Shown: one piece after another, positions 6,445-10,382 of the stretch
How positions within the stretch are numbered: the first letter of the stretch is position 1
How the letters are laid out: each line of letters opens with the position of its first letter
Source: an uncultured Alphaproteobacteria bacterium
GTDB taxonomy: Bacteria; Pseudomonadota; Alphaproteobacteria; Rhizobiales; Beijerinckiaceae
DNA length: 10,382 nt
Direction: 5' to 3'
Assembly (NCBI GenBank): GCA_937903315.1
Contig: CALCZO010000329.1
Coordinates: 1 to 10,382, forward strand
The notes under the pieces: generated by a model
Databases searched by the model: none
What the model saw: the letters and a program-made list of their open reading frames with translations, nothing else
What the model was told of the DNA's origin: nothing
Position numbers and translations under genes: made by a program

Positions 6445-7611
6445 ATGAATAGAATCTCTGCTTCTCAAATCTCCCGCCGCAGCATCCTGGCGGCCCCGCT
6501 TGTTTTGGGCATGCCCTACGTCATCGGGCGTGCTGAAGCCCAGAATGAACCGCTGCGCTTCGGCGTCGCTGACCCACTGACCGGGCCTTCCGCCATCTTC
6601 GGGCTTGACCAGATGCAGGCTGTGCGTTGGGCGGTTGAAGACATCAACGCAGCCGGTGGCGTGAACGGCCGCAAGCTCGAAGCCATCATCGTCGATCATC
6701 AGGCCAAGCCGGATGTCGGCATCGCTGTCGTCACCCGCCTCATCCAGGTCGACAAGGTGCCAGCGTTCATTACCGCCTTCAGCAACGTTGTGAAGGCCGT
6801 GGCGCCGATCGCCAATCGCGAAAAGGCTCTGATGCTCAGCGTTGGCGCGAATTCTCCGGACATCAAGAATCTCGGAGACTATGTCTACACGACCTTCCCC
6901 CTCGCCGATGTTGATATGCGGGCACTCGGAAGCTGGCTTTACACAAAACAGAACAAGCGCAAGGCGGCGGTGCTCTATGTGAACCACGAAACCGGCACCG
7001 AAGGGGCCAAGGTCTTCACTGCTGCATTCAAGGCGGCAGGGGGCGAGGTCGTCCTCAACGAATCCTATGAAGAGCAGCGATCGGACTTCACGGGGCTGGT
7101 CCTCAAGGTACGCGCAGCCAATCCCGACATTGTTCATATCCACAGCGTGATCAGTGATTTCACGGCGATTGTCGCGCAGATGCGGCAGCTCGGTCTCAAC
7201 ACTCAGGTGACGAGTTTCCAGACCGCCTTCAATCCGAAGATGATTCAGGAGCTTGGCAAAGGTGCCGAAGGCATTATCGTCACGGCCATGGCACCCTCGG
7301 CCGAGGATAATGCCAATGTGCCGAAATATCTCGAACGGTGGCAGGCGGCCCACAAGCGCGAACCGATAGGCCTGCCTTACACGCAGTATTTTCACGATGC
7401 GCCTTACATCATGGCGGCGCTCTTCAAACACGTGCTTGACCAGAAACAGCCGGTTACTGGCGAAAACATGCGGAAGGCACTGCTTGCGATCAGGAGCTTT
7501 GACCTGCCCCTGACGAACCGGATCACCTTCAATGACGACCATACCGTCAACGCGCCGACCTATTTCTGGCAAGTGAAGGACGGCAAGTTCCAGGTCGTCG
7601 GCAAGCTCTGA
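6445..7611 (+). CDS. Periplasmic substrate-binding protein of a Liv/HAAT-type ABC importer, Tat-like signal
   Basis: A 388-residue binding protein of the type I periplasmic fold (LivJ/LivK-like). Residues 1-32 form a signal peptide: an SRRSILA twin-arginine-like motif at about 10-16, a hydrophobic stretch (APLVLGMPYVIG) and a likely cut after AEA. The mature part starts LRFGVADPLTGPSAIFG and continues through DINAAGGVNGRKLE, the standard opening of this family. Two lobes follow; the second spans roughly the region from AAVLYVNHETG to the C-terminus. It should capture the imported compound in the periplasm and deliver it to the two permeases. Families of this type bind branched-chain amino acids but also aromatic and alicyclic carboxylates, amides and urea. 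Being directly behind four CoA-ester-type enzymes suggests a carboxylate ligand; this is inference. The next gene starts 20 bases after its stop. Confidence 0.93.
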   Translation: MNRISASQISRRSILAAPLVLGMPYVIGRAEAQNEPLRFGVADPLTGPSAIFGLDQMQAVRWAVEDINAAGGVNGRKLEAIIVDHQAKPDVGIAVVTRLIQVDKVPAFITAFSNVVKAVAPIANREKALMLSVGANSPDIKNLGDYVYTTFPLADVDMRALGSWLYTKQNKRKAAVLYVNHETGTEGAKVFTAAFKAAGGEVVLNESYEEQRSDFTGLVLKVRAANPDIVHIHSVISDFTAIVAQMRQLGLNTQVTSFQTAFNPKMIQELGKGAEGIIVTAMAPSAEDNANVPKYLERWQAAHKREPIGLPYTQYFHDAPYIMAALFKHVLDQKQPVTGENMRKALLAIRSFDLPLTNRITFNDDHTVNAPTYFWQVKDGKFQVVGKL

Positions 7612-7630
7612 ACAGGAAAGGCGAAGGGCA

Positions 7631-8581
7631 ATGGATCTGACACTCGACCTGGCCGCGCAATTGACCTGGACCGGCCTTGCGAGTTCATCATCCTATTGCC
7701 TCTTCGCCTTGGCCTTCGCCTTGGTTTTGAAGGTCAATCGCATCTGGAATTTTGCACAGGCCGGCCTGATGGTCGTCGCCTATTTTGCCATGTTTATCGC
7801 CTTCCGATGGCTTGGCCTGCCTCCCGTTGTGGGAGCAATCTTCGGTGCCGTGGTTACGATTCTGGCAGGAATGGCGCTGGAATACTGGGGCTTTCGTGTC
7901 CTGCGACAGCGAAATTCATCGGTTCTGACGTTTTTCATTTTCACGATCGCGCTGTCCCAGTTTCTGATCTACGTGGCGGAACTGACGTTCGGCACGGATC
8001 CTAAAACCCTTTTTCCGTCCATCATCGCGCCCGTTCGTCTCATCGGCCCGGTCGTCGTCAGCGACTGGGATCTGATCGCTCTTTCGGTCACGGTAATGCT
8101 TGTCGCAGCGTTATGGCTGTTCCTGCGCAAGACGCGGGAAGGCAAGGCCCTGATCGCCGTCTCGGATCAGCCCGAACTGGCCGAAATGTACGGCATGAAC
8201 AAGGACCGCGCCTATCTGGTCGCCATGGCGCTTGCCGCGATCCTGATGTCGGCGGGAATGTATCTGATCGGTACCAAGGCAGCGATCTTTCCGGCAACGC
8301 CTCTGAGCCAGTTCATGATCTTTGCCGTGATCGCGACGATCATCGGCGGCATTGGCAACATCTTTGCCGCAGGCGTGGCGGGCGTCTTTCTGGCGCTGTT
8401 GCAGTCCTTCAGCATCCTCGTGATTGCATCGAAATGGCAGATTCTGCTGCTGTATATCCTCATTTTCGTTGTGATCGTCCTGTTCCCGCAAGGGGTGACG
8501 CTCAAGTTCAGCAAACGTGGACCCGCACGAAAAGCCGGACATCTTCCCTCTGCGGATGACAGTACGGAGAAAGCACCATGA
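7631..8581 (+). CDS. livH: Liv-type ABC importer permease, LivH family
   Basis: A 316-residue inner-membrane protein with about eight hydrophobic segments. The first ones (SYCLFALAFALVLKV, then NFAQAGLMVVAYFAMFIAF) show the LivH pattern in which an N-F-A-Q-A-G motif follows the first helix. A cytoplasmic coupling loop with RKTREGKALIAVSDQPELAEMYGMN (about residues 178-203) is the expected contact for the ATPases. A long hydrophobic region from IFAVIATIIGGIGNIFAAG onward is conserved in the family. The C-terminus is a polar tail of about 30 residues. AGGAAAGG at 7614-7621 precedes the start by 9 bases. The stop overlaps the LivM-type start (ATGA), showing tight coupling. The symbol denotes the family; leucine transport is not implied. 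Confidence 0.93.
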   Translation: MDLTLDLAAQLTWTGLASSSSYCLFALAFALVLKVNRIWNFAQAGLMVVAYFAMFIAFRWLGLPPVVGAIFGAVVTILAGMALEYWGFRVLRQRNSSVLTFFIFTIALSQFLIYVAELTFGTDPKTLFPSIIAPVRLIGPVVVSDWDLIALSVTVMLVAALWLFLRKTREGKALIAVSDQPELAEMYGMNKDRAYLVAMALAAILMSAGMYLIGTKAAIFPATPLSQFMIFAVIATIIGGIGNIFAAGVAGVFLALLQSFSILVIASKWQILLLYILIFVVIVLFPQGVTLKFSKRGPARKAGHLPSADDSTEKAP

Positions 8582-9495
8582 CCGAGTTTCTGCTCACGCT
8601 GGCCATTCTTGCCGGGATCAACGTGCTGCTGGCCTGTGGCTTCAACCTGATCCTCGGATATGGCGGTCTGGTCAGTGTTGCGCAGCCGGTCTTTTATGCC
8701 ATCGGGGCCTATTCCTCGGCGCTGATCTCGATGAAACTCGGTGTTCCTGTGCCGCTGGCCATGATTCTCGGGGCCCTGATTGCCGCGATTGCCTCGATCG
8801 GGCTGTCGTTGCCGTCGCTGCGTGTATCGGGCGATTACCTCGTGATCGCCAGCATGGGATTCCAGCTCGGCATCGTGCACATCATCAACAATGTCGAGAT
8901 AACCGGCGCGGCCAGCGGCCTGTCGGGCATTGTTTCGGCGGTTGAATCGCCATCGCGATCGATGATCTATGCCGTTATCCTGATGTGCATCTGTGCCGTG
9001 ACGATTTTTGCGATTCGCTGGCTGGTGACCGGCCCTTACGGTCGGGCGATAACGGCCATGCGCAATGACGAAGATGTTTTTGCGTCTCTTGGGCGTGATG
9101 CAGTCCGCATCAAGGTCACGCTGTTTGCAGTGGGCTCCGGCTTGGCCGGGCTTGCCGGAGGACTCTACGCTCACTATTTCCTGTTTCTCACGCCAGATCA
9201 GTATGGCATTTTTTCCTCGGCCACGTTGTTGACGATGGTCGTGGTGGGTGGCGCAGCCACGGTGCGCGGGCCCGTTCTGGGGGCGATATTCCTCACCGTC
9301 CTGCCAGAGGCCATCCGCTTTCTTGATTTGCCGATCGCCGTCATGGCTCCTTTGCAGGGCGCGCTGTTCACCGGATTGGTCATCCTGTTCCTGTTTGTAA
9401 AACCCGAAGGGCTATTCGGCGGCAAGGCCGGCGGGGGGCTCGATGCCTGGCAGGGGCGCGACACTGGTGGCTCCGGGCGCAAGGGAGTCAAATGA
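8578..9495 (+). CDS. livM: Liv-type ABC importer permease, LivM family
   Basis: A 305-residue inner-membrane protein that should pair with the LivH-type permease to form the translocation channel. Near the N-terminus LACGFNLILGYGGLVSVAQ and FYAIGAYSSALI (about residues 20-46) are the hallmark LivM segment. A coupling loop GPYGRAITAMRNDEDVFASLGRD (about 151-175) contacts an ATPase, and LAGLAGGLYAHYF follows in the next helix. It has about eight hydrophobic segments and no long N-terminal extension such as E. coli LivM has. The last 30 residues are a glycine-rich polar tail. GGAGA at 8566-8570 lies 7 bases before the ATG. Both ends overlap neighbouring genes by the four bases ATGA. As with its partner, the family symbol says nothing about the ligand. 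Confidence 0.93.
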   Translation: MTEFLLTLAILAGINVLLACGFNLILGYGGLVSVAQPVFYAIGAYSSALISMKLGVPVPLAMILGALIAAIASIGLSLPSLRVSGDYLVIASMGFQLGIVHIINNVEITGAASGLSGIVSAVESPSRSMIYAVILMCICAVTIFAIRWLVTGPYGRAITAMRNDEDVFASLGRDAVRIKVTLFAVGSGLAGLAGGLYAHYFLFLTPDQYGIFSSATLLTMVVVGGAATVRGPVLGAIFLTVLPEAIRFLDLPIAVMAPLQGALFTGLVILFLFVKPEGLFGGKAGGGLDAWQGRDTGGSGRKGVK

Positions 9496-10250
9496 TGCTG
9501 AGCGCACGCGGCCTGACGAAACATTTCGGCGGCGTTGTTGTCGCCGATGCTCTCGATATCGATCTTATGCCCGGTGAGATTGTCGCACTGATCGGACCGA
9601 ACGGTGCCGGCAAGACAACGCTGTTCAATATGCTGACGGGATTTGTCCGGCCAGATGCCGGCACGATCCTGTTTGCCGGAGAGCGTGTCGAGAGCCTCGC
9701 CTCGCACCAACGCGCCCGGCTGGGGCTTGCCAGGACATGGCAGCGTCCCCGTCTTTTCGAAAGTCTGTCCCTCGTCGATAACCTGATGATCGCAGATCGT
9801 GACTACCCGGGCGAGCGCCTGCTCGAGATGGTGTCCCGCCCGTGGCATGTCCGCGATTCGGAAATCAAGGGACGGGAACGCGCCGAGCAGCTTCTGGCTC
9901 GCGTCGGCCTTGCAACGCGAGCCGACGGACGGTCGACGCGACTGTCCTATGGCCAGCAGAAGCTCGTAGGCCTTGCGCGTGCCCTGATGAATGACGGGCG
10001 TTGCATCCTTCTCGACGAGCCGATGGCCGGCGTCGAGGGGCGCACCGTCGAAACAATGAAAGAGGTCGTGCGCGACGAGGCGGCCGCGGGCAAGGCGGTC
10101 TGCATCGTGGAACACAACATCGGATTCATCCGAGATATCTGCGATCGGGCGATCTTCATGTTCAACGGGAAAATTGTCGCTGAAGGATCGGTTGGTGACC
10201 TGCTGGCGGACAAGCGCCTGACCGCGCTGTATTTTGGATCACATCAATGA
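9492..10250 (+). CDS. livG: Liv-type ABC importer ATPase, LivG family
   Basis: A 252-residue cytoplasmic ATPase with all nucleotide-binding motifs: Walker A GPNGAGKTT at residues 35-43 (Lys41), the LivG-type GLARTWQRPRLF after the Q-loop region, signature LSYGQQ at 151-156, Walker B CILLDEP with Asp175 and Glu176, and the H-loop His208 in CIVEHN. LSYGQQ replaces the commoner LSGGQ, which is usual for Liv ATPases. It should form a heterodimer with the LivF-type ATPase that begins four bases before its end. The start has two adjacent ATGs, at 9492 and 9495. GGGAG at 9483-9487 is 4 bases from the first and 7 from the second, so the true protein may be one residue shorter. Powering import by ATP hydrolysis is certain for the family; the ligand is not. 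Confidence 0.94.
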   Translation: MMLSARGLTKHFGGVVVADALDIDLMPGEIVALIGPNGAGKTTLFNMLTGFVRPDAGTILFAGERVESLASHQRARLGLARTWQRPRLFESLSLVDNLMIADRDYPGERLLEMVSRPWHVRDSEIKGRERAEQLLARVGLATRADGRSTRLSYGQQKLVGLARALMNDGRCILLDEPMAGVEGRTVETMKEVVRDEAAAGKAVCIVEHNIGFIRDICDRAIFMFNGKIVAEGSVGDLLADKRLTALYFGSHQ

Positions 10251-10382
10251 ACGCTGTCCCGATCCTCTCGGTTGTCGGTCTCTCGGTGAGCTACGGTCCG
10301 CTTGTCGCGGTGCGGGATGTGACGACTACCTTTGCCATGGGCGGCATGACGGGCATTTTCGGGCATAACGGCTCGGGAAAAT
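10247..10382 (+). CDS. livF: Liv-type ABC importer ATPase, LivF family (3' end outside the window)
   Basis: The first 45 codons of a second ATPase gene, cut by the window edge. The start ATG overlaps the previous stop in ATGA, and there is no clear ribosome site of its own, so translation is probably coupled. The visible part has ILSVVGLSVSYGPLVAVRDV, typical of the first strands and A-loop tyrosine of Liv ATPases, and ends inside Walker A, GHNGSGK at residues 39-45. LivF proteins more often show GRNG or GPNG, so the histidine is a modest variation. Its position after LivG in the canonical order supports the call. Confidence 0.88.
   Translation, partial: MNAVPILSVVGLSVSYGPLVAVRDVTTTFAMGGMTGIFGHNGSGK

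Noticed and set aside
6364..7572. Minus-strand open frame of 402 codons opposite the binding-protein gene
   Set aside because: Although long, it shows no recognisable fold and mirrors a clear Liv-type binding protein with a signal peptide.
1..10382. CRISPR arrays, tRNA or rRNA genes, insertion sequences, phage or toxin-antitoxin genes
   Set aside because: I saw no repeat-spacer pattern, cloverleaf-like sequence, transposase motif or terminal repeats; the window is nearly filled by ten metabolic, regulatory and transport genes.

Overview
The window looks like a piece of a GC-rich proteobacterial chromosome or large replicon, most likely an alphaproteobacterium of the Bradyrhizobium/Rhodopseudomonas kind. 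This rests on GC-rich codon choice, dense plus-strand gene packing and the style of the transporter and regulator proteins; it is an inference, not a phylogenetic result. Every gene I can support is on the plus strand. The many long minus-strand open frames are shadows of GC-rich coding sequence.

Layout. (1) Positions 93-1007: a LysR-family regulator with a GTG start. (2) Positions 1008-1138: an intergenic stretch with a perfect 9-bp inverted repeat followed by a T run. (3) Positions 1139-6383: four enzyme genes, tightly packed. They are a large acetyl-CoA-synthetase-type acyl-CoA ligase whose acetate-limiting tryptophan position is glycine, an alpha/beta hydrolase resembling C-C bond hydrolases of the 2,6-dihydropseudooxynicotine hydrolase type, a crotonase-fold protein of the MenB/BadI/BamA ring-chemistry group, and an enolase-superfamily enzyme of the muconate-lactonizing (MLE) subgroup. 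(4) Positions 6445-10382: a branched-chain-amino-acid-type (HAAT/Liv) ABC importer in the order binding protein, LivH, LivM, LivG and LivF, the last cut by the window edge.

How the parts fit. The gene order suggests a regulated import-and-degrade operon. A carboxylate, probably cyclic, would enter through the Liv-type transporter, be activated to a CoA thioester by the ligase, be worked on or ring-opened by the crotonase, and be processed further by the C-C hydrolase and the enolase-fold enzyme under control of the LysR protein. The substrate cannot be read from the sequence.

The most interesting point is that the four enzymes are the same four folds as menaquinone enzymes MenE, MenH, MenB and MenC. 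Here they sit beside an importer and carry active-site changes (an ACS-type rather than MenE-type ligase, and the MenB catalytic Asp position replaced by Pro in a BamA-like motif). That argues for an undescribed catabolic CoA-thioester pathway rather than quinone synthesis.
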